A stretch of 64,000 nucleotides of DNA from Lunularia cruciata (lineage: Eukaryota > Streptophyta > Marchantiopsida > Lunulariales > Lunulariaceae): the NCBI GenBank assembly GCA_948567375.1, contig OX419762.1, positions 46,481,034 to 46,545,033 on the forward strand. Direction: 5' to 3'. The notes beneath the pieces are model-generated. The model saw only the letters and a program-made list of their open reading frames with translations, made no database searches and was not told the DNA's origin. Shown one piece after another: positions 32,452 to 45,095 of the stretch. The translations under genes and the position numbers were made by a program. Within the stretch, counting starts at the first letter, position 1; each line of letters starts with the position of its first letter.

Positions 32452-35400
32452 TGTGACAACCCAGCAAATATCACTTTTGCGGTAATCAGGTAAGTAAAGT
32501 TTGTTCCCATAGAGATACAATTCAGAAATGTCCAAATATGAAGTCAAAAATCACAATGTAGTTCTTCTTGATTTCTTCTTTAATCTCTCAGGTAGAAACT
32601 ACACCCAAAAGAGAGTAACAAGCTCACAATCTTGACAACTTGTCATGAATACACACACACATAATCACATTCTATCCAAACAACTCTTGATTGTGATGAT
32701 TTAGATTCTCCCAAAGACGGCACTTCACTGCAAAGAACAATTTTGCCTCAGAATTGTGTTCCACCCCTCCACTGAAGGCACAACTTCCTTGATCTAAATT
32801 GCTTCACATCAACTGCGTGGTGCACTCACAAATGCAAAATACTATCAACACTACAATTCTTCTCAGATCTGTCAAGGCATTGCTCCGATGCACTTCACTC
32901 AAGATCAAACACACAGAATGAAGATCAAGGCTGCAGAATCCAACATCCACAAACACACTAACTTGCACTTCAGAATTCTCCACATACTCACAAACACGAA
33001 CACAGAATTGACAATTGGAATTAAGCTCAAGCGACGAGCATTGAAAACAACACTTTGCTTTATCTATCTTCAGAAATATGAATACTGAACAACATTGTAC
33101 AGCGAATGCTCCTCTTAAATACTGAAGCAAACGGCAGTTCTTCCTACCTATGCACCGCTTGCTAACATCTCTTCCTACATGTAGATCCAAACTAACAATC
33201 CATCTCTTCATATTTGCCTCTTCCTATCTCAAAATTGCTACTTATCCCGATCCGATGTCTACCTCATCATCGGCTTCCAAACCCGATGATCTTCCTAGTA
33301 CTTCTCCTTCTTCGGGTATAGCTAATTCTACTAATTCCTTCACTAATTCTACTACTTCTACACTAGGAACTACAATTGCACTAAAGAGTGACTTATCTAA
33401 CTCTTTATCTCCTGACCCACTCTTCTCTAATGTGTCAAATAACAAGTCCAATGACACATGTACTCCTACTTCTGCAACATCGGGTCTCCTCTCCGCTGTC
33501 ACACTATTCCGAATTTTCTCTAACTCCGAATTGACTAAATCTAATCTGAGACTAACATTGTCTTCTACTTCTAACATTTTCCGGTCTACACGCTCCCTCA
33601 ATCGAATCAGCAACGTGTTCATGTTCTCATCTTTGGCTTTTCTCTTCCGAGTTTCTTGCACAAGCAATTTCAACTCATGTAGGCAGGCTTCTTCCAATCT
33701 CTCTTCAGCCTCCATGCTTAAGATTGCTCTTAGCTTCCCCGCAACTTCTCCTACTTATTCTGACTCATATCCTTGAGAGCGCTCTACCTTCAATTCTTCA
33801 CGATACATCTTCAGCTCGTCTTTGTACTCCGCAGCAAGCATCTTCTTCTCCTCCGCATAGTGTGTACTCTGTAACTCAACACTTCTGACTAGCTCTAGCA
33901 ATCGTTCTTCTTCTTCCTGCCTGGCTGCTAACTCCCTCTGCCATGCTTGATCCTTCCCCACTGCACTCTTCTTCAAACTGTCCAACTCGTGCTCCATTAC
34001 GATTGTCATCGCCTTCAAATGAACATTCTCGATGCGCACATCACTCACTTCCTCCTTCATTTTGCTCAGCCACATTGCTTGTTCCTTTAATTCTCCGGCT
34101 TGGCTCTGCAATTCTTTCTCTTTTACCTTGCAGCTCTCTTGTAACATCTTGAAAGTCTTCTTCTTCAAGATTTCCTCCCTCTGAAGTTCTTCAATTTCTT
34201 CATTTCTTCAGACTTGTTGCTCCTGCAATCCCTTCACTTCACTCAACAAATGCATCACCACCTGCAACTCATTCATCCCCTTCCTACAATCTTGGGGAAT
34301 TATTCTCCGATGCTCTTTCAGTAGCTCCAGCAACAGGGTGACCACTTTTGTCAGATATGATATCCCACCAAAGCTTTCTTCATCTTTGTCACCATCTTCA
34401 TCTTCAGTCTTCACCTCCTTCATTGGCTCCTTCTTCCAAAGTCGCGATCTTCATATCTTCAGAGACACCATATCTGCACTTTCTTCTTCTTTACCTATTG
34501 AACTCGGCCCCGCTAGATACTCCTCCCTCTCCTCTGGTCTTGGCTTATTCACCACTATGGCTACGCAATGACTTGTTCCAGGTTCTCTATCAATCATTGC
34601 TTGACAAGCTTCACTGACTGCCACCAATTGCTGAACCTTAGGTTCTCCCTCGCTGTCACTTCCAGACTCCTCACTTTTTAAGATGAGTTCCTCTTCTTTG
34701 GATTCCTCCTCTTGCAACTCAGTTTCTTCTTTGGACTCGGATTCCGATGATGCTTCTCTCACCATCTTCCTATTCTGCACAACCAGTCTTCGAGTCTTTC
34801 TTTGAGTGGGAGGCAACTTTGCTTCTTTGGGTTTACCACGCTTCTTCATCTTCCAACTTGTGACGTCTTCAACCTTCCACTGTCCGGTCTTCAAGAAATG
34901 ATCATCGTTGGCTCATAGGTGTATCATATATTGTCGCTCTTCTTCATCCGCTTCCCATCTTAAGTCAGGATGGAAATGGTACACCATATGATGCCGCTCC
35001 TCCACTATCAATAGGTTCAACCCAAAGTAGAAGTGCACTACAAATGGTGCAAAATAATGTGGCCAAGAACCTGTTTGCCAATTGATCACCATCTGCCTCG
35101 TTCGGTGGTGAAAACACTTCACCCAATTCACCGGAACCCCTGCAAACATCTGGTGGAAGAAGACCGCTTATTGCATGTTCACATACATCATTCATTCTGG
35201 CTTGAACATGGCCATCATTGCCCCCACGATACTTCTCCTAATCGGATCCCGATAGGACTCCACCTTGTAGCCATTCGTAGTTCTCAAAGCAAAGAATGAG
35301 TTGCAAATTTCTACTATTTCTTCTGCAACATCACACTTCCGATAGAAGGTGATCCACATCGGTTCTCTTGCTTTCTTCCCCAATACTAACCTCCAATCTG

Positions 35401-36192
35401 ACTCAGTCCATCGAGCCAGATTTCCTATCTTCCCTTCAACTTTGGGACCCTCCTCACAATTACTGGCAGCTATTTCTGCCATCACTCCCGGGAAACTGAA
35501 GTTCCAGTTCCATGCTAAGAACGTAATATAAAGTCTAGTCAAGACTTCAATTCTGGCTACTACATCTAACCTACATATTGCAAAACTTTGCACTGCCAAA
35601 GCATTTGCCACCTTCTTCACCATAGTCTATTCTTGCGTTCTACAATGTTGAAAGATGATTCCTTCTCCTGGACGAGACACTCTAACTCCTTTGGGATTTC
35701 GGAAAATTTCACTCTCAATTGGCTTCCGGACATGCATTACTGCAAGACGATTGCTCAAAGGAATTGGGAATTTACTTGGCATATTCAACTTGTCCTTGCG
35801 CAATAGCAATCTTATATTACCCTGAATTGTAGTCATTCTTCAGTCGACTTCAAATTTGACCTCCTCTCTTCTGCATGTTGATGTTCGGTCATTGTCAAGA
35901 AATGCTTCTTTTTCCTCCACCGTTTCTTGAAGTGTATTTTCTTGCCACATACCAAGGTTGTTAAACGGTCTTCGTATCTCATGCGCCTTCCAACCCGAAG
36001 ATGGTGCTCTTCGGACTTTTTTCGTTGTACTCTTCTTCTGAGTACCTCCATCATCAGATCTGATGTCGTCTTCTTTGGATGTCCTCCGAAGTTACTTCCG
36101 TCCATTCTTCTTCCGCAATTCGGCTTCTAGTGCTTACTTCTTCTCTTAAACACTAATAAACAGAGAAAAACAAAAAAAATGTGGGCACCACA
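32452..36192. mobile_element. Unit D: second copy of the 3.74 kb LTR-like unit
   Basis: It starts TGTGACAACCC and ends GGGCACCACA, matching both ends of unit C. Its length (3741 bp) matches C without its nested insertion (3742 bp). It has no E insertion and serves as the empty-site reference for E. No clear target duplication is seen (GGTAG left, TAGAG right), so the flanks have diverged. The minus strand holds the better preserved copy of the unknown coiled-coil gene. Confidence 0.8.
33242..36105 (-). pseudogene. Unit D ORF: basic / conserved domain / acidic / coiled-coil protein of unknown function
   Basis: From 35836 down to 33242 the minus strand is one frame of about 865 codons, interrupted by roughly seven nonsense codons and no frameshift. 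At least one is a CAA-to-TAA change relative to unit C (near 35,168). A further N-terminal piece (36105-35833, another frame) is rich in K/R (VLRRRVQRKKSEEHHLRVGR) and could be a nuclear signal. The conserved domain has LAICRLDVVARIEVL-like, TRLYITFLAWNWNFSFPG, ARWTESDWRLVLGKKAREP, FYRKCD and HYFAPFVVHFYFG. Then follow an acidic S/E stretch and a long coiled coil with LKKSAVGKDQAWQRELAARQ. The first ATG is only 88 bp from the unit end. No known enzymatic motif. Confidence 0.7.
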
Positions 36193-37470
36193 TAGAGCTT
36201 CATTGTCATTTAAGTGAGAAAGTAAAATGTTACTCTAATGTTACTCAAGACCATGTTAGAAACCTTAGTTACCACTTTAGTTTCATCCTTGAACCCTAAA
36301 ATAAAATAAGCACATGAGTAACTTTAATGGTTTTCTTCTAACACTATGTCCAATATTGGTTGATAATTTGTAAAGAATGAGTTGCATTAGAGATGTCAAT
36401 GTTCCATTCTAGTGAATGTAAAATTTCATTTTCCGTGCTCTAGTACAATCTGAAAGACTTGAGCAAGTTTAATTGCAACAAAGATTTTATTATTGCATCA
36501 AAAATCCTCAGTTTTTGCTCTTAGGCCTAAAATTATTGATATGTATAAGCAGACCTCAATATTACATTAAAGATACTAAACTTTTACTCTAGTCCCAAAA
36601 GGAATTAAATAGTATAGATAACCACACTGTTATATATCAAAGATCTCCATCATAGCTCTGGTATTGCTGAAGAATATGAGTAAAATGTTTTACATAGGGA
36701 CACACAGAGCAGTGTTTCATCCCTAAGTGAATTGAATTACTTAGTACAAGGTAAAAAGAAATGGTTTGTGGAGCAAAAAGAAGAAAGAATGAGAAATTTA
36801 GGATATCCTCCATTAACATACCTAACTAAATAAATTCATGTAGTATAAAGTGAGAATAATTGTGTGGGGTGCTTAACAAATAAGGACATTGGGAAGTTTG
36901 GGATATCCTCCATTGGCATACCTTACTGAAATTTGAATCATATCAAAGTAAGAAATATTGAGAGTTGAGGTAAATGAATAAGGACGTGGGAAGTTTAGTA
37001 CATTCTTGTAATATTACAAGGATGTAGAAACACAATAGAGAGAAAACACAAATTCCACACTAAAACTAAGATGCCCCAAAGGAGCACATTCTCTTTATTA
37101 AATAGCCAAAGAAGACCTCCTCCAAGGAAGCTCCACCATAGGATTAGGTACATGGATAGGTGACTTGTCAACAAGCTCCACCACCTTAGATTACTTGCTT
37201 GGATGTGTGACATTTCAGTCCTGGTCCGATCTGGTTGGTCAAATATGCTTTTACTAGAGGGAATCTTTTAGGGAATCTTCTTGTAGGAATTTCAGAATCA
37301 TGTAGGTGAGGTACCATTGGAAAGCTCTTGGTGAGAAAAACTAAGGGGGGAGGGAAGGCCAATCCCCCTTCTATTTGGGGGGGATCTGCACATTTTTTAT
37401 GCCTAAGTCATCCCTTTACGCCTCCAAAATTCATCCGTTAGGCCTCCAAAAGTGCCTAAAGTTTTCAGAT
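36193..37470. other. AT-rich spacer, no gene seen
   Basis: Only short chance frames. A phrase GGGAAGTTTGGGATATCCTCCATTGGCATACC-like (GATATCCTCCATT, then CATACCT) occurs twice, near 36,800 and 36,905, pointing to a decayed local duplication. Confidence 0.45.
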
Positions 37471-37775
37471 CTATTTTGGCTTTTGCCCTATTAGTAGAAG
37501 TTCTCTTTTGGTGATACCTCTATCTGATCTACTTTCTCCATCATGTGTAACATCCTTCCAGATGTCACCACCTCAAGTTTCACCTCTAGATCATATGCTT
37601 AACTATTGATTCTAAAGTTTCCAAGCATGTTTTGATTTCTAGCCTATTAGTAGAAGTACTCTTTTGGTGATACCTTTGTCTGATCTACTTAAACCATCAT
37701 GTGTAACATCTTTCCAGATGTTACCAAACCAAATTTCATCTCTAGATCATTTGTCTAGCTATTGGTATTACAATT
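37471..37775 (+). repeat. Tandem duplication, about 163 bp unit, 2 copies
   Basis: CCTATTAGTAGAAGT, CTCTTTTGGTGATACCT, CATCATGTGTAACATC and TTTCCAGATGT occur in the same order at 37,485-37,600 and 37,648-37,770. The copies are diverged but collinear. No coding content. Confidence 0.8.
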
Positions 37776-40200
37776 CTCCATTAGCATGCCTAACCACATT
37801 GAGTCATGTGTTACAAAGTAAGACCAAGAATGTGTAGAGCTGAACAATAAAAGGAGCATGGAATTCAAGGAAACCTCACTTGGAAACTAACAAATTTCAT
37901 GAAACAATAATGATGTGGTTTGGTTCACTTGGCACTCTTGCAATTTTATATAAGAAATGGTGATTTAATAATGTTTCATATTTAGCAGTTACATGGCCAA
38001 AAGAATTAACAATGTTATTTCTGGACTTGACTTTGCATGGTATATGATAGCTATATCATAAAACCCATAAGACTTGTATTGTAAATGCTCACCATAATAT
38101 ACATGATTGTTTTCAAGAGAATAAAAAATTACCAAAACTATTTATACAAACTATATATATATGAAATATATGTATCATAGTCTATTGTTGATGTACTAAT
38201 AGTATATATGATAAAAAATAGGTCATTTCTTCAAGGATACGGGTTGGAGATGACTAAACTTGAAGGGAAAGTGTCACAATATCACAATTTGTTTATTATT
38301 TCCTATTTAACCTCTTGGATAGAAACCATTCCCAAAGAGTATAGTGTCATCATTAATGGTGCACTATTAAAAAGAGAAAACATAAATCACTTTCACTACA
38401 ATGATAATCTAAGTTGCTCTTGAAGGTGATGGTGCACTTTGCCGCAAAGCCTTCAATCCCAAAGATATGTACTACCTTTCTCAAAAGGCAAGTGCTTGGA
38501 GGAGTATTTTGATGGCCAAATGTCCTTGCTTTTCAGTTTTGTGGTATTGGTAATGCTCCAAATCATTTAGATCCCTCTCTATACTACTCCACTTCTTTAG
38601 AACCCTCTGAATCAAACATCCAATCAAGTGAAAATCCACCACTATGTGCTCAAGCACTTGTGTTCCTACCATAGAATTCCTCACATCTACTTGTGCATAG
38701 GCATTTGCAATAATTCAAGATTAAGCAATTATAGACAATGAACGATTGGACTTTGGTTTGTATACAAAGTTGCATGGAAATGAGTATTCTGAAATTATTG
38801 GGCCAAAGCCTTATATACACTTTCCCAAATTCATCCCAAAGGGTCTTAATTGCTAAGCAAACATCTTAGTAACATCTTATATATAACTTAGGGTTCTAAT
38901 CCTATCTTATCATCATCTAACCAACTAATTAAGCTTCTAATATGTGTAATAAAAAGTGTTAGATTATCTCCTCATTTAATTTATCTCCTCATTTAATTTG
39001 ACTTACACTACTCTAGAGTGGTACTCAGCCAAGGAATTATGTATGCAACCGAAGTCCTTTCAAGAAACTATGTACAAGACCAAAGGTATTCTTCCCAAAA
39101 TTGTGGTGCCAAGCAAAAAATTCTTCTTTCTAAAATATTTACAACTCTGAAGGAACCACTCCTGAACCATTTACAATGCCCAAGGCCTTCCTCTCTAATG
39201 GTATTTTGAAACTTCAAATGCTCTTAGCTTTTTATGTAAAACTCCAAATACTATAATTTTGGTGTCAGTAGAAAGCCTTTGAGAAACCACTTCCAAAAAT
39301 ATAAAGATCACTAAATTTACACATGTAGTTAGAAAGATCTTAGCCCCAAATTTCATGTAGAAAAATTCCCTTGAGAGAAGAGTATTTGGAGTAGGATCCT
39401 TTCAGGAAAGATTCTTCATACCTAAGTTCTTAGTACCTATCTTCTTTGTACCTTGGCATGTGCAGAGATAAATCCAAATAATACCCAAGCAAGAAGTTTC
39501 ATTCCCTTAACACACACATATTCTATTATATCCTTACAAAAAGAAAGAAACTAGGACAACTTTGCAGATCTTTTTTAAGGTGTACACCACGATATGTTCA
39601 AGAGAACTATATATGTTGAGAGAGAACTATGGAAATGGTCAACTCTAAAATGAGAACTAAATTTCAATTTGGCAAAGATTTATATTATATTTTTTATTCT
39701 AAGAAAGATCCATCAAAATTTGAGATATAACCTATATCAACTGATTTCTTGAACCCATCCCACGTCCTTAACACCACTTGATTCAGCGATTCTAGCCCAA
39801 AATATTTGACTCAACCCAACTCTCCAGTCCCAACAAAATATTTTAATGTCTTGATAGGAACAAAATGTATTAACAAGCAATTTCATGTTACTAGTTTTAT
39901 CATGATCTAAGTTAACATGGAAAAATTATTAACAATTAAACAACTTTGTCAACTGATTTTATGTTGATAATTTTATCACCTATAAACCCTAAACTACCTT
40001 GTGACAAGAATATTATTTATCACCAAGTGATTCCGGTTAACATGTTGGAGTTATTGACATGCTTACAAATCTACCAACCAGGACCAAAAGTATGACACAA
40101 TTAAACGCGTGGTAGAAAGGGGTATTATTAATCGTTATTGTTAATTGTTAACTCAAATTTCTTATCCTGATACTAATATGACTTAGCTCTATTTTACCTC
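37776..40200. other. AT-rich spacer, no gene seen
   Basis: No convincing coding sequence. At 38,295-38,345 a short stretch (GATAGAAACCATTCCCAAAGAG) resembles the left-end region of units C and D (GGTAGAAACCACACCCAAAAGAG), so a remnant of that family is possible. The remainder is featureless. Confidence 0.45.
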
Positions 40201-40214
40201 TTGTGTTTTATTTT

Positions 40215-40615
40215 CGTGATTGATGGGGTCTTTCAATCCTCCTTGTTATCCAGCAAGGCTTCCTTTCCTTCTTCTTCTTTTTCCTTTTTTTTTCCTTACA
40301 ACCAACTTGGATTACCATTGAATGTTGGTGACAAATTTAAACCAACTTGGGTTACCATTGAATGTGGATGAAAAATTTAAAAGTATTATTATGTCCATCT
40401 TTGGGGCAACCTGAAAATTCCTTTAACTAAGAAGAAAATTACAAGAAATCAATCCACATCGGATTCTAATGGGTTCTTATACGTGGTGTGACTTAAGCCT
40501 GACTCATGTTCCTTAGGATTAATAGAAGTAGTATAAAAAGGGGCGACCGTGTGTATACCAAGAAGGGAAGACCCCGTCAAGCCATACAAGGATGAGACAT
40601 AAGCGATAAAATTGG
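40215..40615. repeat. Terminal-motif repeat family R, outward pair (weak left copy)
   Basis: A plus copy at 40,541-40,612 has GGGGCGACCGTGTGTATACC, AAGAAGGGAAGACCCCGTCA and AGCCATACAAGG. A weak minus copy lies at about 40,215-40,262 (GATTGATGGGGTCTTTCAAT). The same motif recurs in both orientations near 58.2, 61.1, 61.3, 62.9 and 63.4 kb. Confidence 0.55.
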
Positions 40616-40734
40616 GATTTAGGTTTTTGGGAGTGATTGTCGCTAGCCGCCTGATAGAATCCAACTTTTTATTAAAAATTTGTTCCCAAGATCCAGATTT
40701 GATGGATGTTCAACTTGATATGTATTTGACGCTA

Positions 40735-41260
40735 TCTCTTTTAGCTCCTACTTTCTCTTTCTTCAAAAGAACACTGGCAAGAGTGACTTGATAGCTCTTG
40801 CTTTCTCTTTCTTCTAGAGAATCTCAACTTCTTGATTAACATTTCCTTAATTTGTTGTGATTTACTTTGATTTAATAGGACTTGATTTCCTTGATTTCCT
40901 TGATATGCTGTGAATTGCGAGTAAATAGAGCATGGATGTCCTGATGCAAGTAAATGGTCTAGTGGAGGGATAGAACTCAATAGGGATTTGACTGCCATCG
41001 CTTTTAGCTCCTACTTTCTCTTTCTTAAGAGAGGATTACTCAAGAGGGATTTGATGGCTCTCACTTTTAGCTCCCACTTTAAGTTTCTTCCAAAGAAACT
41101 AGACGTCTTCACTTAACATTCCCTTGATTTCCTAGACTTCTTGTGATTTTCATTGATTTGATATACACTTGATTTCCTTGATTTGCTGGGAACTACCAGT
41201 GAAAAAAGCATGGACGTCGAATGGTCGACGTGAGTGAATGGTCTGGTGGAGAGTTAGACA
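40735..41260 (+). repeat. Tandem duplication, about 290 bp unit, 2 copies plus fragments
   Basis: Both copies contain CTTTTAGCTCC(T/C)AC, then TTTCTT, TTAACATT(T/C)CCTTGATT-like, GACTTGATTTCCTTGATTT-like, AGCATGGA(T/C)GTC and AATGGTCT(A/G)GTGGAG in the same order. Shorter fragments continue to about 41,530. Non-coding. Confidence 0.75.
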
Positions 41261-41536
41261 AGAATCAAGGAGATGAGCGAAGGTACCTTAGTAGCTCTGA
41301 AGGAGATGAGCATCAAATATGCAAGAGTTACTCAAAAGGGATTGAACTCGAGATAAAAATTTGACCGCTCTTTGTTTCTCTTTTTCCCATAAAATCTAAA
41401 GGAGTTACTCGATAGAGACTGCACTCGATATAGGGATTTGACAGCTCTTGCTTTCTCTTTTTGTAAGAGAATACAATATTTCTTGAGAGTGATTTGACAA
41501 CTCTCACTTGTAGCTCCCACTTGAGCGAGAAAAAAG

Positions 41537-43110
41537 AAAAGAGAAAATGGGTTGTAAAGATGAAAAAGTACAAGAAGTTGCTTCTTTGTACTTTTTTTTC
41601 TAAAACTAATTACTATTTCAGGTGAGGGGATCAAAAAATTCTCTCAATTATTCTACCAAAATTTGAACCAACCGTGTGAAGATCGATATTGAAGATGAAA
41701 TGTTTCTTATCTAAAGCATTGTGGAGATTTCTTTCAATCACAAGATGAAAGGAATCTAATGTTTGGTTCATTTAATCTTTGAGAAGTATGGAATCAACAT
41801 AATGTATACTGTGAAAATCCATTCTACATGATATACATGATCGATTATATACATGATCAATTAACTTGGCAGATTCTCTACCAAGACATGGAAGAGCTCT
41901 ATATGTAGTGATATAGGAGCAAACTGAATATAAGATTATGTACTTTGATCAGTGGACAGCCTTCTTCAAATTTTGTGATGAGGTATCGCGACTATTTATT
42001 GACTATTTAATTTTGGGATGGAATGTTTGATAATACTCCTTGCGTCGTCCCTCCTTGAATATGTGTGCAATGTTTGATAGAAGTTTGAGGATTATTGTGA
42101 ATCAAACCTTATTTGACTAAGTACGATGAAAACCAAAGTATCTGGACAGAATAAGCATCAAACAAAAGGATTTCTTAGCTTAATGGTTTTCTATTGCCTT
42201 AGCAAAAGTAATTTAATAGATCAGCATCAACTTTTGTACCATTGGCTCTTATAGTTATAGAAGAGAAAATTGCCATGAAAATGGAAAAGTAAAAGAAATT
42301 GCATTTTTTGTTCTAAACTAATTGCTATTTCAGGTGAGGAGATCAAACAATACTCTTAATCATTGTACCAAACTTCAAAGCAACCATTTGAAGATCCGTA
42401 TCAAAGATGAAGTGCTTTTGATCTGAACAACTGCAAAGATTTCTTTCAGTCACAAGTACCATATGAAAAAAATCTAATGTTAGGTTCATTCGATCTTTGA
42501 GAAGTATGGAATCAACGTACATGTACGTTGTGAGAATCCACATCTTCATGATATGTACATGATCAGCTAAATTATGTGTATTCTCTATCAAAATATGTAA
42601 GAGCTCAATATCTCGTCTTGCTTTCTATCTGGTCTGGTGATTAACTTTGTGTATTCTCTACCGGAACATGTAAGAGCTCAATATCTCGTCTTGCTTTCTA
42701 TCTGGTCTGGTGATTAACTTTGTGTATTCTCTACCGGAACATGCAAGAGCTCAATATCTGGTCTTGCCTTCTATCTGGTTTGCTGATTAACTATGTGTAT
42801 TCTTACCAAAACATGCAAGAGCTTAGAATTTGTTCTTGCCTTCTATCTGGTCTGGTCATTAACTGTGTGTATTCTCTACCAAAACATGCAAGAGTTTGAT
42901 ATCTGGTCTTGCTTTCTATCTGGTCTGGTGATATAGGAGCAAACTGAAACTGAATATCAGGCTATGAACCTTGATCAATGGACAACCTTTTTCCAATCTT
43001 GTGATGAGGTATTGAGATAGTTCATTGACTATTTTGTTTGTGTCGGAAATGTTTGATAATGTTCCTTGAGTTGTCCGTATGCGAATATGTTTGTGATATT
43101 TGAGAGAAGT
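41537..43110 (+). repeat. About 0.6-0.9 kb segmental duplication with internal expansion
   Basis: 41,537-42,120 is repeated at 42,258-43,110. Shared landmarks include ATTTCAGGTGAGG, TTTGAGAAGTATGGAATCAA, GTGATATAGGAGCAAACTGA and TGTGATGAGGTAT. The offset grows from about 720 to about 1,015 bp because a 73 bp unit has been amplified in the right copy only. Confidence 0.85.
42567..42930 (+). repeat. 73 bp tandem repeat, 5 copies
   Basis: GAGCTCAATATCTCGTCTTG-type units start at 42601, 42674, 42747, 42819 and 42892, a 72-73 bp period. Each has TGTGTATTCTCTACC and CTTTCTATCTGGTCTGGTGA. The array lies inside the right copy of the segmental duplication. Confidence 0.92.
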
Positions 43111-44849
43111 TCCAAACTAACCATTCAAAGATCAGATCTTACCGTTAGTAACTTTGTAGCTGATTGATGATTATGGGTGGCTAGGTAGACCTATTGGCTA
43201 CTTATAAGGTCATACTTTCTTCTGTAGTCGCCAATTTCTGTTTAGGCTGCCTCAATATTTAAATCACACAATTTGCCATTGCATGCTTCAAAGCTGTGCT
43301 TGTGTCACCTTTTTGTACTTGGTGAATGCTAGCTTGATTGTTTTAAAGTAGTCGTTGGGTGTACAAGTTTGTATAGGTTAATGTATCATCCCCATGACTT
43401 GGTATTGCGTTCTTGATGAAGGGGAGTGGGTGTGCCCACACATGTACACTGATGGAAATTATAAAACTTTCTGCTTCGTAACGGAACAGAAACGTGACAA
43501 TATCAGTCATCTTTCAATTTTCCTCCCAATGAGCGATACATTATCCTTCTCTTTGGCGTTAATTATGGAAGCAAGTATGGGACTGCATGTGTTGCAAACT
43601 TAAGTCAAGCTCTAATAAGTAGTTTTATGCTAAGCCACGTAAACAACACAACACAAAATTGTAACTATATTACACTCGTCACATTTTACTGATATCGTCA
43701 CACTCATTCTCTTGGAAGAGACCTCGGTTGATGAGGAAGAAGATGAGCATGTTAGATTAGACGATGGACCATATATATTCTATATTTGCTGCTAACACTT
43801 TTGCTGGACCGGTTACTAACCCGTAGTCTCCACTGAGATATGTTTCAATATGTTTCAAAGTTACACTTCATTGTTTGAAGAATTATCTATAATTCGTGCT
43901 AACACTTTTGCTAGATCCGGTTACTAACCTGTTTTGCCCACTGAGATATGTTTCAAAGTTATACTTCATTGTGTACGTTCTCAATTCAACGACTTAGTAA
44001 TAGTGTGTGCAAAACATTGTCCGGAGTACATTGTCCAGCCTTTTGTTAACAAATTTAGTGTTAACTTTGCATTTGATTGCCCATTATATCAGTTCCCTCC
44101 CAGCCCACCTCATGTCGTTACGGACGTCTTAACAGATTTAGCCTATAAGTCAACTATTTCAAAGCTTGCATTGTACTTGAATACCATCCAAAGGCATACG
44201 ACTGTCTCCAAACAACTCTCATTTGCCGACTTAAATCAGTGTTTAAGATAAATATTGATTTCATTTGCATATCTAAGTTGAAGGTCAAACATTTACCTTT
44301 CAACAATCTTTCTAGAATTTAGCATGTTGAAAAGGCTCCCTCTATCTTCTTCTTTTATTACTTCAAGTTCTGGACACTACTATCAATCAGACTTCGGTAG
44401 TAATATTTGAGGTATTGAGCATATGTGCAGCTATGGGGAAGTGGATGATCTTCCCCTATCCAAGAAAGCACATCGATCCAACAATTTCTCTATCGTTTGT
44501 TCTTTATGTGTTTTTCAATTATCAAAAATATTCAATCACAAACGACTGCCACACCGATAGTCATTAGAATCACAACAGTGATTCTAATAATGTTGTGATG
44601 TAGGGCAAATGCACCATGCACCATGCACCATTACGTTCCTGGAATTAAAAATCAGTATATTCAGGGATGCTCCCAATAAGGCAGCGGTACGCTAAAATAG
44701 TGGACCCCAACACCTGTATCCTTATGTCCAATGTAGTCAATCAATCCTTGACCATTAGAGACTGACAAAAACTATGCCATGAAAATGAAGGACATCAACG
44801 AGCTATGTGTTTCGAAATGCCTTATGCCTCATTTATTCTAAAGAGAATA
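43111..44849. other. Spacer with a short duplication, no gene seen
   Basis: GCTAACACTTTTGCT, CCGGTTACTAACC and CACTGAGATATGTTTCAAAG occur twice (about 43,790-43,880 and 43,898-43,975). The 105-codon open frame at 43,934-44,251 has no motif I recognise, so I do not call it a gene. CACCATGCA is triplicated near 44,610. Confidence 0.5.
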
Positions 44850-44866
44850 GGGGGTTTCAGAAATAG
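44850..44866 (+). repeat. Left terminal inverted repeat of the Harbinger element
   Basis: GGGGGTTTCAGAAATAG, exact inverse of 54468-54484. Subterminal GTTACGAAG/GTTACGGAG motifs follow at about 44,900 and 44,957 and reappear near the right end (GTAACGTTACAGAG, 54,410-54,425). Confidence 0.9.
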
Positions 44867-45095
44867 TTTTACGAAGTTTCTCAACTTTTCTTATAGATTG
44901 TTACGAAGCGTTGACTTTTTGGGTACAGTGTGTGACCGGAGGTAGAAATGGTAATGTTACGGAGTTGGGGCCAAGTTCCTTATTATTAGCACACTCCGTA
45001 TGAGGTGGTTCGTAGAAAATAAGGGAGAAGGAATTTTCCGTTATCACTCCATAGTGCATTGATTGCACATTAGGGTTAATTAAGTTTTTGTTTAG

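Noticed and set aside
38270-38480. Possible third remnant of the C/D unit left end
   Set aside because: Similarity is limited to about 30 bp blocks, too little to call without an alignment tool.
43934-44251. 105-codon plus-strand frame
   Set aside because: No motif, and part of it lies in a short local duplication.
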